From: Cuscuta epithymum
Taxonomy: Eukaryota > Streptophyta > Magnoliopsida > Solanales > Convolvulaceae
Assembly: GCA_945859915.1 (NCBI GenBank)
Contig: CAMAPF010000056.1
Location: 186,001-250,000 of the forward strand
Direction: 5' to 3'
DNA: 64,000 nt
The notes beneath the pieces are model-generated. The model was given only the letters and a program-made list of their open reading frames with translations, was not told where the DNA came from and made no database searches. Numbering within the stretch: position 1 is the first letter of the stretch; every line of letters starts with the position of its first letter. The translations under genes were made by a program, and so were the position numbers. This document shows positions 43,473 to 55,500 of this stretch, piece by piece.

Positions 43473-44289
43473 TAGACCTGTCAATGGGTCGGGTCCGGGT
43501 CGGAACGTACTGTTCCAGACCCGGACCCGCTAAGTAAATAAAGGACCCGGACCCGACCCGTTTACCCGGCGGGTCTAAAAATTTGGACCCGGACCCAACG
43601 GGTCTCGGAACCGGGTCGGGTAGACCCGCCAAGTATCATATGCACAACATTATATAACTTTTCTTTGACAGAACATTATATAATTTTTTAAATATAGTAA
43701 AACATGTATATGAAATGTAAATCAAAGTGCACAAATTTAAAAGCAAAATATATCTTCACTTTTCAAAAAAAAAAATCAAGGTTTATCATAGAAAATTAGT
43801 ACTTTTATTCAATAAAATATCGGTTCTTGTAGATGCGTACAATTCCGCACTTTGTGTCTCTTTCTCTCCCACAGAAAGCTCGTATATTAGACTAGAAATT
43901 AGGTCACAAAAAGTTCTTTTGGACTAAAAGCATATTAAATACTACGTACTATTATATTATCACTTATACATTAGGTATGTATTAATTTGTTTCTTTTTAA
44001 TCAAAGAATTAAAACTAATCACTTTATATATATTAGTTTGTATTTTTATTTGAAGTATTATAACTAATCTCTTTATGTATTAGTGTGTGTGTATAAATAC
44101 TAATAAGAAATTTTAAACGGGTCTGGGTCCTTAACGGGTCGGAATCATAAGTACCATACCCGACCCGTTTATTAAAAGTACTAACGGGTCCGGGTTCGGG
44201 TAAACGGAATAAAATAAGGACCCATACCCGTTTAAAACAACCGGGTCCGGGTCGGGTCCGGGTCTAGACCCGACCCATTGACAGGCCTA
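43473..44289. mobile_element. non-autonomous hAT element
   Basis: 817 bp with inverted ends TAGACCTGTCAATGGGTCGG (left) and TAGGCCTGTCAATGGGTCGG (right, inverted), flanked by the 8-bp duplication GGCCCGGG (43465-43472, 44290-44297). Subterminal GGGTCCGGGTC repeats surround an AT-rich centre. No transposase. Confidence 0.88.
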
Positions 44290-44461
44290 GGCCCGGGTCC
44301 ATCCCTACTCATACCATATTAGATAATATTTGAGTGGTTAGAATTCATTCCTACTTTATTTATTTACACTTTATCAATTCAATATCAACCACACAATTCC
44401 ACTTTTTCTTGAAAACAACATCACACCCCTTTGTCCCAAACTTAGGGGGACGGAGGTAGTA

Positions 44462-45282
44462 TATAACATGTGAATAAAAGTTTTTTTAAGTTGAATCAAA
44501 ATTTTCTTTGTAAAAAACAACTTATGTAAAAAAACTTTCATCTTTTCGCGCCCAAGCCTTGCCCGTTCGCTCCTGAGTTTCCTTCTTTTCACGCCTTTTA
44601 TGGTCAACTATTCAGTTGATCACACTTTTGATATATTTCTACTATGCATGAGGTTTTCTCGTTGCCTCACGCCTGGGCGCATCTACACCGCATTTTACCG
44701 CAAATGATCATTTTAGTTATTTTTCATATAAACTTTCCTTTATTTTATTAATAAAATATATTTGAAATATGTTTTTTTATAAGTCAACAGAAACAGTCAA
44801 TTCAACCACTCCACCTGAAGTTTCATAAATTTTAATAGAAAGAACCAATTCATCCAATTTTAGTATTACCAAACGGACTCTAAATATGCAAAAAAACGGG
44901 GGTTTTCAAAAATATTACTAAAATAAAACATACTTACACAAATATGACTATTAGTTACTACAATGTTATTTGATGGTAACTTAAGTATAAAAATTGAGTA
45001 TAAGTTATTAAAATTTCATTACTAATAGTCATGAATCACATTTTAATAAACAATCTCTATTTTAGTCATATAGAATACCCATGCACCTTTGTTAGCAAAT
45101 TAGCTTTTTTCTTTATTCTTTTTTAAATCAAAAGTTACTTTTTCTGCTTCTTGTAAATTAAAGTATAAAAGTCCGGATCAGCCAATAAAAAAGATTCTAA
45201 ATCCAAATTCATTGAAACTCCACAAAGATCAAAGTGCATCCCTCTTTACACCTTACTCGGTTCACGTAAGAAAGTGAAGTGG
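44462..45282. other. AT-rich intergenic DNA
   Basis: No gene or paired terminal repeats found. Confidence 0.5.
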
Positions 45283-45560
45283 TATGTTGCCATCGATGTT
45301 TTTCAAGGTGCATTTAACTTGGTTTTGTCCATTAACGTTTTCCAGGAGATTGTCGGAGGAGTTGAACCCATTGGGCCGAAGAGCTTTAATTTCTTGTACA
45401 CTGTTTGGGGAATTGGTCATGTCTACCGATAGACTCTTGTGTGCTTTCTATGGTATTGCTTCAAAGTACTTCCTTTGTGCCTCGTACCTCATCTTCAATT
45501 TCTTTTGTACCACCTCAACCTGCTCTTCGCCTCTTCAACCATGTTCTGAACTTCATTTTG
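45283..45560 (-). pseudogene. possible MYB-CC transcription factor fragment
   Basis: Minus-strand frames give QKKLKMRYEAQRKYFEAI, a stop, then KAHKSLSVDMTNSPNSVQE and LLENVNGQN. This resembles the coiled LHEQLE region of plant MYB-CC (PHR/MOF1-like) proteins, whose usual form continues with a KAQKSLS-like stretch. The frame is broken and no MYB domain is seen nearby, so this is a decayed gene piece at best. Confidence 0.35.
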
Positions 45561-46041
45561 ATATCTTGCAGGATCTGCAAATGAGATTTCTCCTTGGATA
45601 TGATGTATAAAAGAGACTAATATTTTTCTGACATGTGTGAAATTGCATCAAGAAATCCTGCTCATTCCTGCCACATACATATCAATTAATATTTGCAACT
45701 CTTGCTGCAACATCCAAATCCTGGCAAATGATAGTTCTAGAAAAATCCTGCTCATATAAAAAATGCAGCCAATACCACCTATCACATCGTTAATCAAAAG
45801 TGCTATTCTTAATAGTTTTTATTGAAGTAACGATTTGAGCTATGATTTTGGTTTAGTGACTGCTTTATGAGATGAGGTGGAGTAGATAACATAACCTCTG
45901 TCTCTAAGCTCCTGAGTCCTGAATTCAAGGGCACATATTAGGTGATTAGGTTAGGTCATTATACCAACTAACAGTCTGTTCTCAGCTTGTCTCTAAGCTA
46001 GCTTAAAACAGTAGAATAACTAAAAGCTGATAAAGAAAGAG
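45561..46041. other. intergenic, nothing recognised
   Basis: No coding or repeat signal found. Confidence 0.5.
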
Positions 46042-46179
46042 TGTAACACTTGAGATTTAATATAAACGGATTAATAGTACTACTCACAAAGTGCGAGGTA
46101 AAAGCTCGTGGTGATTTGTGGGGACAGTACTATTGGTCCGGAGTAACTACCTCGGGTCCGGTGAGGCCTGGGTGTTACA
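46042..46179. mobile_element. 138-bp solo LTR
   Basis: Begins TGTAACACT and ends GGTGTTACA, with TG...CA ends in an 8-bp inverted repeat, and is flanked by the direct duplication AAGAG (46037-46041, 46180-46184). That is the signature of a solo LTR left by recombination, or of a very small LTR element. Orientation is unknown. Confidence 0.7.
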
Positions 46180-46184
46180 AAGAG

Positions 46185-47640
46185 CTAGGAGCTAAAACGT
46201 GAAATCTATAATATAAGGTATTAGGAGTGTTTGATAGAATTAGGTGCGCTTATATATGTGAAAAGGCTTAAGAAAGGAGGTTATTTCAACTCATTCTTTT
46301 GAGAAACAGATCCAATCAAATAGTTATATATATTCAAGGTGTTGACAAAAGTGATAATACTTCCTTACATCCTTATATTATCAGGTTAACAAATATATCA
46401 TCCTGAGAATTTTTTTTTTTTAGTAAGAACTGTGTTTGCAATCATAACCAAACTACAAATGAATCAATGAAAATTCAAGTATTAAACTTTAATCTCATCA
46501 CTCTCTTTGGAGTTTGCCCCCTTAGGCCCTTACCTAAAACTCTCCATAATTGAGTTCTTTATTTTTAAAAACCTCTCTGCTATACTACTTTATTAGTACT
46601 GGCTAAAAGTTCGATAGAAAATTTGGATTCCTAGAATCCTAGGAGTTTAACTTATAAAGAATAAACACACCGGAAAAAATCTTTCTACTATACTTATTTA
46701 TCAGAACTTCAGTTAGGAATATTCATTTTGTTAGGAATTTATAAAGAGCAACCATATTGGAAAATAGAGCTTTGTACTGCTTGACTAAAATTTCTTTGTT
46801 GTTTAAAAAATGTTTGAATAAGAGGTCATTTTGGGTGCAAACTCAAAAAGCAATGCTATCATAAAATAATCATAAGAAACTTTATTGGCTTCAAGCATGC
46901 CAATTTAGCTCGAGAGAGATGATAAGCCAATTTAAAGCTACACACATAATTAAAACCATACCTTGAAAATATGCTTCCTTGGTAGAGGTACCAACACCGA
47001 TGTCTTCTTCCTCAAATGCGTTCTTTTTTCATTTTGGTTCTCTATGATATGAATAAAGAAGGTAATAGACATTAATTGGCTTTCAGGATGCCACTTCAGC
47101 CTGAAAGAGGAGACAAATGAAAAAATCAACCTTAGCCTTGAAAGATGCATGTTTATAAAAATGCATCTCAAACTTGGTTTATATGAGTAAATGTGATCTT
47201 TTAGCTAAACCTTTAACTATTTTGATCCCTTCTCTTATCAAATGGTTCCTCATGAAACACATTTTTTAGATCCCAACCACCAGTACATTCACTATTGAGC
47301 AGGTTATAGACAAATATAGTCACCTACTCACCTTATTGATCATATAACTTGGACTTTGAAAAATAACTTGAAACGAACAATTAATACTCACTTGCTCAAT
47401 GTATAACTACTCACTTGCTTTATATGCTGAAATAAGGTAAGAAGGAAAAAAAAAAGGTAATGTTTTTCATGAAATGGTGAACAATTTGATATTTAGAACT
47501 GCATTATATAGAATATACATGCAAACTCACTGAAATCATCATTCATTCATACTATGCTTAGTTAAACTAAATCATAAAACATAAACAACTCCCATTTATT
47601 GCAAGAGCTGCTTCTTTAGCCATATTAATTGCATATAGAT
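46185..47640. other. intergenic with exon-like scraps
   Basis: Mostly AT-rich. Around 46960-47050 the minus strand has an AG...GTATGG bounded segment that could be an old exon, but no protein is recognised. Confidence 0.4.
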
Positions 47641-47642
47641 TT

Positions 47643-47890
47643 TCTAGAAAGGTATATTAACCTTGTTACTTTTCCTCTTCCTACTCCTGCCGGAGGCATC
47701 TTCGCCCTCGAGCCCAAAACCTTCAAGTCCATGTTACCTTGGATACCCTTTGAGTTCAGAATTTGGAAATCCAACTGAAGCTTTTTTCCCGGATCAAGTA
47801 CATCATCATCTTCCCCTTTATCTGAATTTCCTTCATCTTCTTGCAGTACATCTTCATTGACTTCTGCTAAGTTTTCATCAATTGGTTGAA
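47643..47890 (-). pseudogene. unrecognised acidic exon-like ORF
   Basis: A minus-strand frame of about 80 codons reads KFQPIDENLAEVNEDVLQED, then an acidic DKGEDDDVLDPGKKLQLDF stretch and a basic end. Composition looks coding, but there is no ATG-to-stop model and no family match. Confidence 0.3.
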
Positions 47891-48061
47891 ATTTATCATT
47901 TGAACATATATTAAGGAATTTAAGGAATCTTATAAGGATCGGAGTGGATTATGATTATACCTGCCAAGCTCAAATAATTATGGCCGTACCTTGACACCAG
48001 AAGCCCCGGGCCAAACCCGAAGAAACCTTCTCCGTCTTATGGAGAGGCTGTCAGTCCGCTA

Positions 48062-48330
48062 CTCACCTCACCGGCCTCTTCCTCCCCCTCCTTGGAACTA
48101 CCTCCGCGCGATTTTACTGGTTTCCTCCCAGATTCGTTAATTTTAGTCTCATCTCTCTGCTGGCTACCGTTGTTGAAAAGGAAAGCCCCATGTCCGCTGT
48201 CCCTGTCCCCAAAATCGGAAAACCGGTTGTTGAGGTACCTGGTCGCGAGCGGTCTCGATCGGCCTGCGCGGACCTTCTATGGCCCTCCACGCCGGATGCT
48301 TTGCCATCTCCATGCCCAATTTTTTGGTAA
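48062..48330 (-). pseudogene. unrecognised GC-rich exon-like ORF
   Basis: The minus strand is GC-rich in AT-rich surroundings and ends in GGTGAG/GTGAGTAGC, a strong donor-like site (about 48062). The frame before it reads FGDRDSGHGAFLFNNGSQQR and KSRGGSSKEGEEEAGE. Product unknown. Confidence 0.3.
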
Positions 48331-48539
48331 GAGTCAATATGCCGGGTGCGTCACTGCTAGCCGTCGATAGCCAGATGTTTTGACTCCTCCATGCCATCTA
48401 GATGGAATCGACGATTTCCTCGAGCTGCCAAGTACAGGTTGGAATACCCAGCACAACCTCGGCGATTTCCTCCTCCATGCCATCTAGATGTGGTTGTATG
48501 GACTATGGAGTTTATTTTTGATTTATTCGATAAGGGAAA

Positions 48540-50873
48540 ACCAAGTACTACCTAGCACAGCTTTCAAAGATTACCCGTGACCGGACACTCTATTAACTTC
48601 CAGACATTCAAGTGGAATTGATTGACCGAGATTGAGACATTTTTGAGATGGTTTTCCACCTCTTTTTATATAGAGGTAGATTGGATTTATGTCGTTATAA
48701 TTAAATTTATAAAATAATAATAAAATTAAAATGATTTAGAATTATAAAATTTTTACCAAACTTTATATGAGACGATCTTAATTGGGACAGACAAAAAAAG
48801 GAAAAATAAGAGAATTTTAGCAGAATAGAGACAACTAGTATATTTTAATTTTTTTAATAGATTAATAAAATTATCCAATTCAATCACTGCAATCAAAATT
48901 TCATAAACTTCAATAGAATCAATAGCCAATTTGAGAATCACAAACGTGTTCTAATTATAATGCAGCGAACTATTCAATTCAACCAAGCTCGGCGTAAATT
49001 CAAGAAACTTCGAGACTCATTTGACCTATATAAGGAATATTTTGTGATGGATGAATAAAATACAAATAATAGGTTACATAAATCTGCTTAGAGCAGAAAG
49101 ATACGGAGTATTTGATTGTTGACACAAAAAGAAAACAACCATATCCATATGGAGATATGGTGATAGAAGATTGAAAATTCAGACAGATATACCTACTTGT
49201 TACGTTCCTGGAGAAGATTGCCATGCCTACTAGGCTATGGCCGTCATAGGTGCTATAGGTCAGTTCTATTTTTTCTAAGGCATCCTGGTTTTACTATGTC
49301 TAGTCTTATAGCACCATTTATCACATCAACCATTGTTAATGTTCATATAATTTGTAGACACTTAGCACATTTTCTTATCTACACGGATAATTATTGCATT
49401 TTTGTAAATGAGTTGATTGTCTACACATAACTAGTGTGCATATTTTGTGTATATTTTACACTCGCATGTGTATACAAATATTTTCTGTTTTTTTCCTAAA
49501 TAAGATGTCTTTGTACACCGGAAAGAGTGTCAAATGTGTGCAAATTATGTGTACAAATAGATTTTTTCTTGTCACATGTGACTATCGTGCATCCTTTCCA
49601 AGCAAAGCAAGTCTCATTTACTTTTAAAATAAGACTTTATAATGGTTTTTATTCTTTAATTTATAACTAATTATAAGGAGTAAATAAATCTTCAGTTTAG
49701 AATGAAACATCCCTACTGCTCTATGCGAACTTTATCAATTTTTACTCCTAGCTAACTAATCCAGTTTCTTTTGCTTTTTCTACACCAATTTACTATCATA
49801 TCGTTTACATACTAATAACTCGGAATGTTATTAATCATATCATCAATGGTTATATTAATTCAGGTCATAACATTTGTTATATGAACGCAATGCTATTAGA
49901 AAGAAAAATTCTTGCAGTGTGCTTGATCGGACAATGCACCTATCCACCACATTTAGAGCAATACTGCAATAGAGCCCCTTCAAACTCTCAAATTGGTTAC
50001 ATCGGCTAAGTTTATAAAGTTCTGACTGAAATAGTGAAATTGACTAATTATGATGATTTATAAAAAATTATATAAAAAATATATTTTATTAATAAATCAA
50101 AGAAAAAATTATATGAAAAGTAACTTTAGCTGAAATGATTATCTATTTTAACTTTAGTCAATTTAGTCGGAAAAGTAATTTCAAATTTATTTAATTTGAT
50201 TATTATATAATTCAGCGCATGAAATCAAAATATACAATGTTTTTTTTTAAAGTTGACTAACAGAGCTAATAAGCCAAAAAAATAGAGTCACCAATTCTTG
50301 AGACTCTTAATCTTTTATTATTGAAAAAAAACTAATTTGATAGGGGTATAGAAATAGAAATATTATATTATACATAGGTGGCTAGCTAATCAATAATCAT
50401 CTCAAAGTTTTCGCAAGCTATAACTTATAGTGGATGATATCTATCAATAATCATCTTAAATATCTATGAATAATCATCAACTTAATCACCATTTATTTAT
50501 TTATTTTTGCTTTCAAGACGCCATCCACGCATGTTATTTCATAATTGACGGTTTTGAAAAGTATTTATATTAATAATAAAAAAATCTCATAAAATAATGT
50601 AATAGTCGTATTCCCAAAACAGCTCATTTAAGTATAATATCTAACACGATTTCTTATCAAGTTTTACAAATATTTTATTAATATATGATGACTTGACATC
50701 AGCAAAATTGAACGATCTATCGAACAATATAAATATCGAATCTTAGGACAATAGTTAATCACTTGATCAAAACAACTTTCTTTAACGACAGGGTGTATAG
50801 TCACACGTCAAATTGATAATCAATGTCTCTTTTGTGTTTTGACTCTTCTTGGTTATATATATACTAGTAGCTA
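48540..50873. other. AT-rich intergenic DNA
   Basis: Short ORFs only; no paired repeats or RNA genes found. Confidence 0.5.
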
Positions 50874-51080
50874 CTCCCTCCGTCCCGGAAAATTCTTCCT
50901 AGTTTGACTTGGATCGGAGTTTAAGAAAGTGGGAATAAAGTGGAAATGTGTGGTTGTAGTTGTGTAAGAAAAATGTGAAATGAATGTGAGCCACACAAAT
51001 AATCAAAAAGGTGAAGTTGGAAGAATTTTCTGGGACGTCCCAAAAAGGAAAGTTGGAAGAATTTTCTGGGACGGAGGGAG
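50874..51080. mobile_element. Stowaway MITE
   Basis: 207 bp with ends CTCCCTCCGTCCCGGAAAAT and the inverse, flanked by TA (50872-50873, 51081-51082). Near the right end about 36 bp with AGTTGGAAGAATTTTCTGGG is tandemly duplicated. Confidence 0.9.
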
Positions 51081-51588
51081 TAGTTGATATCTACTTGTTG
51101 ATTACTCCATATCCGTAATATGATAAACATTAAATTGCTTAATCTGTCCATAAGTACGCAATAATTTGTTTTCTTGTGACCAAGCGGATGTACTTGCGTG
51201 TTTTTATAATGCTGAAATTACAATTAAAAATTGTGCTAGATCATCATTAAAAATCTGTCCACTTTAGTGTGAAATGTTTGGTGAATCTACTTTAACAATC
51301 ATATAAAACAACATTATTGCATGCCTGTATTTTCTCCTCTTATGTTTCATTTTGACTTTTCGCACATTATAATTCGTCATGAATGACAATAAAATAATTA
51401 TCAGTACTAAACATTCCTTTTTTATATTAGTTAAACAATTATCATCAACTTTTGATATCGGAAACATGATTATGACTACCATTCTACCAATAATGGTGAC
51501 TGGGGAGTAGTACAATTATTATTTAAGAAAGAGGGGCATGCGAGCAGATTATTAAGTTTTCCATCCACATAATAAGGTTAATGAGGTG
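51081..51588. other. upstream region of the zinc-finger gene
   Basis: AT-rich, without a recognisable gene. The Stowaway MITE lies about 550 bp before the start codon. Confidence 0.5.
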
Positions 51589-51600
51589 TATATATATTAA
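51589..51600 (+). promoter_or_regulatory. possible TATA box of the zinc-finger gene
   Basis: TATATATATTAA 34-45 bases before the ATG. The leader would be very short, so another promoter or a leader intron is possible. Confidence 0.3.
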
Positions 51601-51633
51601 GGATGGGAGTATCATAATCTATTAGCACTAAAC

Positions 51634-52314
51634 ATGATTAGTGATAGTTCTAGGCCTCTTCCATCTCAATGGAAGAACGGAGATGATAGATCCAAGATGA
51701 CAGGGAAGAAGCTCAAGTTGTTCGGGGTCGAGCTCGACTACTACTACACGTCGGGAGGAGTCGAGATAATTCGTCACGAAGATCATCATGATAGTAGTGT
51801 GAATAATTCATCATCATCTTCTACAATATCATTTGATAGGAAAGTAACTATGGTTAAAGCATCCTTAGAAAACAAGAAATTTGAATGCCAATATTGTTGT
51901 AAAGAGTTTGGAAATTCCCAAGCTTTGGGAGGACATCAAAATGCCCACAAGAAGGAGAGGATGAAAAAGAAGAGGCTCAAATACTTCCTCCCACAATCAC
52001 AATATTGCAACATCGGTCCCTATGGTTATGATATCATCAACTATGACCCCCAAACATCTTCACCTTCATGTGTTCTTGGTCCTAGCTCCCAAATTAGGTA
52101 TTTGGAACCGTTTCTTCAGGATTCATCCGAGTTCACACTTACCAGTAAAGACATGCCTTGTAGAAGAAGGTTGAAGATTCAATCAGCAAAATCTAGAGAT
52201 AATGGCCATGTGAATTCGAACAAGCCATATAATATGAATCCAAGTTTAAACAATCCTTGTAATAACTCTTTAGATCTTCATCTTGGATTGAGCTTGCTGG
52301 ATTCACCACACTAG
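51634..52314 (+). CDS. single C2H2 zinc-finger protein with EAR motif, ZFP5/6/8-GIS3-like
   Basis: 226 residues, intronless, ATG at 51634. Features in order: LKLFGVEL at 27-34, a C2H2 finger at 83-105 (C85, C88, H101, H105) with the plant QALGGH core, a following KKERMKKKRLK basic stretch (nuclear localisation likely), and an EAR repression motif LDLHLGLSL at 213-221. This layout is that of the Arabidopsis ZFP5, ZFP6, ZFP8 and GIS-type regulators, which act in trichome and root-hair initiation downstream of gibberellin and cytokinin. The exact orthologue cannot be told. It is the only clear host gene in the window. Confidence 0.92.
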   Translation: MISDSSRPLPSQWKNGDDRSKMTGKKLKLFGVELDYYYTSGGVEIIRHEDHHDSSVNNSSSSSTISFDRKVTMVKASLENKKFECQYCCKEFGNSQALGGHQNAHKKERMKKKRLKYFLPQSQYCNIGPYGYDIINYDPQTSSPSCVLGPSSQIRYLEPFLQDSSEFTLTSKDMPCRRRLKIQSAKSRDNGHVNSNKPYNMNPSLNNPCNNSLDLHLGLSLLDSPH

Positions 52315-52570
52315 CTTGCTAGCATCTTATGGTTCTTCATTTTTTTAATGTTATTCCATCTATATATATTATATATATACAACACTCCTAATTAAGAATA
52401 TCTTTTCTTTTCCGTTTTAAAATCCATAAACTTAAATCTTTATTTATTTTTAATCCTTATTGAAACACGTATTACACGTTAAAATTTGCGTGCAAATCAT
52501 ATAGTTACCCAAACAAGATCTATCACTTGAAATAGTGCATATTAAGATCTATCCACATATCTATATTATA

Positions 52571-52596
52571 CTAGTTTTGTGTCGCGCGATGCGCGA
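52571..52596 (-). mobile_element. Helitron-like 3' end
   Basis: On the minus strand a perfect hairpin (TCGCGC-ATC-GCGCGA, 52582-52596) is followed by CACAAAA and CTAG, then T. Helitron 3' ends have this hairpin-CTRR form. The element would extend to the right, but I could not place its 5' end. Confidence 0.45.
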
Positions 52597-55500
52597 TTAA
52601 GATAATGTCCAACAGTATTCATATGCCTGAAAATTATGTAATAACATATTATATTGATTAGGACACTGATTTGTATTAATCCTGCAATTATGTATTCAAT
52701 ATGATATTTAGTGAAATAAACATCAATCCCAAATCGTACAATTTCCACTACATTAGCATATAAATTCATCCACAACACACCAGATTAATAGGAAAGTAAA
52801 AGGAGGGTTTATAAGTGTACACAAAGAAACAGTAAGTATTGTTGTTACATAATAGAATATGAATATCAATTGTATTTTGAACTTTGGAATTACACTTGAG
52901 AAAATAAGAAGCAACTCAATAACCTCACTGAAAGTGCTTTGCGGCCACTTCTTTTGGCTTTTCACCGCAGTCCCCGATTTCTTTTGTTATATTTTTGTTG
53001 TTCATGTAATATTCTGGTTGGTTGCCCATATGAACACACTTAACATACATGTGTTATGAAAATTGTTTCACTTGTACAATCTAGAAAAGGACAATAGTCA
53101 ATACTCATTACTCAATATGCAGGTGCCAAAGGGGAGCATTTCCAGAACTGTCACATTATTCATTTGCATTAAAATAATTGGGTCGTAGTTTTTTATGTAT
53201 TTCATAGAAACTAATAGCAACGTCAAGCAGCAGGTTTTTAGGCATGCTGAAATTAACAGTGACGTTTTATAGATTGTGCAATGATAAAATACACCTACAA
53301 AATATATGAACACATTCTAGATCATTTTAAATATAAACATAATGGTGAATCGCAAAATTGGGAGCGACACCACTCTTTATCAAGTGACACATAGAGGCAA
53401 ACAGAATGGAAAAACGTGTAACACTTGAGGCAAAGATAACATTCATATCCTCATTTGACATTTTATACTTTTATATGCCTTGGAAAATGAGTTAGTATTA
53501 AATATGTTTAAGACAATAGTTAAGGCATATCATTTGTAATTTGTATGTATGCATAAACATGGAAGAGTGGAATCTTCTTATCTCACAGACTCTTAATAAG
53601 TCACTGTTGGTGAAAAATATGGAGAACTGAAAATAAACAGATAAATGTTGTAACTTTTTTGGGCTCAGGACAATACCATCAGCATTTACATTGTCAGAGC
53701 GTGTTGATCCGAAGTTTAGATAACTTAAAATAAATTGAATTATAGAACCTGTTCAATGAGAACATGATCAAGATATTACCACCTTTTTATCACAATAAAG
53801 GTTGACAGACTCCTAAGACAAACAACCCAGAATTAATCATTTACTACATACTCCAGAGTCCAGACAGCTGACTAAGTAGCATACACATGGGTATAATTTT
53901 TAAGCACAAATGTATTCAAACTTGGGTTTAATTATCCATCTATGATGGTCTTAATTGTTCATCTATTTCTTACCACGAATGCCCTCTTTCTAATAACGTT
54001 AGTTCTCCCTTTACCAGATATCGGCAATTATAACTTGAAATTGATGGTCAAATACAATAATCCAACATTTATATTAAATTCAAGGAAGCATGGCAAGCAG
54101 TCCCTATACAATGGGGAATGGTTCAGATAAGTCTGAAATAAGAGCAAGAAGTTCAAACCCGGGTTACTTGATTTTTAATTTTATATAAAGAAGTCGAAGA
54201 AGCAAAACACACAGCTTTGGTGGTATCACATTTTTGCTTATAAAAAGTCAAGAAGAGTAAAATATCACTTTAAGTTATTAATAGGACAACTAACTTCAAA
54301 GGGTAAAATATTTTTGGACTAATTACGGTGGAAAAATAAAGCCTGGCACCATCATATGTAATGAACTTCAACCTAAAGCCTATGCAATAGGATTAGTATA
54401 CTTTGTTTAGATCAATGGGAAAACTGGGGAAAATTAACAAGTACATATACCGATATTTTCAAAGTAATAAAATGGATGCAAAAGTATTCCTTAAATAGTT
54501 TAGAATGCTATACATTATTTATCCTAATCGACTGCTCATAGAGGAGCCTTCACAAGTGTGAATCTATCTTAATGGGTTGCTCATTGAGGAGCTCAGCTAG
54601 TAAACTAAACGAGGACATCAGTTTAACCTTGTAGACCAAGTGTGCTCTAAAAGTTTCCTTATTTCAACCTAGTTTCATTGACTAATTCAAAATCCATTCT
54701 GATTGTGATTTTGTATGATTTGGGTTTATGATTTGGGTTTTTCTCCAATTCAGGAAGGAGCATGCTTGGTTTGGAGAAAGAGTTTTTTTTTGTGTCATTT
54801 TCATGTAATAAAAGTAATAGTTGAAATAAGGAAAATCGTAGAGCACTACTTATACACATCATAACAAACATTTTTGAGAAATAAAACACTCCATTGTTTT
54901 TAGAACAATTATTAATCATCATTTAGCACTTCATGACTATCCATCACCTCATTGTGTGTATAAACATCCATTTGTAATTTATTTTAATACTACGTATATA
55001 ATTTTAAATTTACAAAGAATTCATGAGTGACACATAAGCTTAACTTTTGTAATGGGGGGAGACAAAGCCAAAAAATAGGCCAATACACATGAGGGGGAAG
55101 CAAAACCAAATATAGATTGCTCCTTAGTTTTTACTGACATAATGACATGTTAGTGTTTGCTTTTCCTATGAAAGAAGTATCAACTTCCTTTCCCATTTAA
55201 ATCATATAGTTTTTCCTCATTTTCCCAAGATAAGATCATTTGTTAAAAATGAACAATATACCTTCTTCATTAGAATTTAGCCACTCATACACCTGTCCTC
55301 AACGACGAATCTGCAATCCATATCCCGACATTTGCAAACACTGCCATTGTAAGCCATGACAAAATGGCACAATTCCCTGATTCAGTATGGTTAAAAGTCA
55401 ACACCCGCAGTTAAAATAAACAACAAAAAAGACTGTATCATCACATTAACTGAAGCAACGGCAAATATTAATCTCACTTGTAGCATGTGAGCAAGAAGAC

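Larger units (their letters stand above)
32676..44307 (+). mobile_element. hAT transposon with nested MULE and nested MITE
   Basis: Ends are TAGTGGTGGACCCGG on the left and, inverted, TAGGGATGGACCCGG on the right (two mismatches in 15), flanked by the 8-bp duplication CTCATACC (32668-32675, 44308-44315). Subterminal regions are packed with CCCGG/CCGGGC strings. Minus its two insertions and their duplications the element is about 4.9 kb. It encodes a BED-finger transposase, broken by the MULE and by one frameshift, and a second BED-only mini-gene. Confidence 0.9.
32607..44459. mobile_element. Stowaway MITE split by a hAT transposon
   Basis: Left part 32607-32675 begins CTCCATCCGTCCCCCTAACT after TA (32605-32606). 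The right part 44308-44459 ends with the inverse (AGGGGGACGGAGGTAG) before TA (44460-44461). Without the insertion the MITE is about 213 bp, a normal Stowaway length. It is non-coding. Confidence 0.85.

Noticed and set aside
53942..54130. 62-codon ORF as a small gene
   Set aside because: Hydrophobic start but no family, no promoter evidence, and typical chance ORF length for this AT content.
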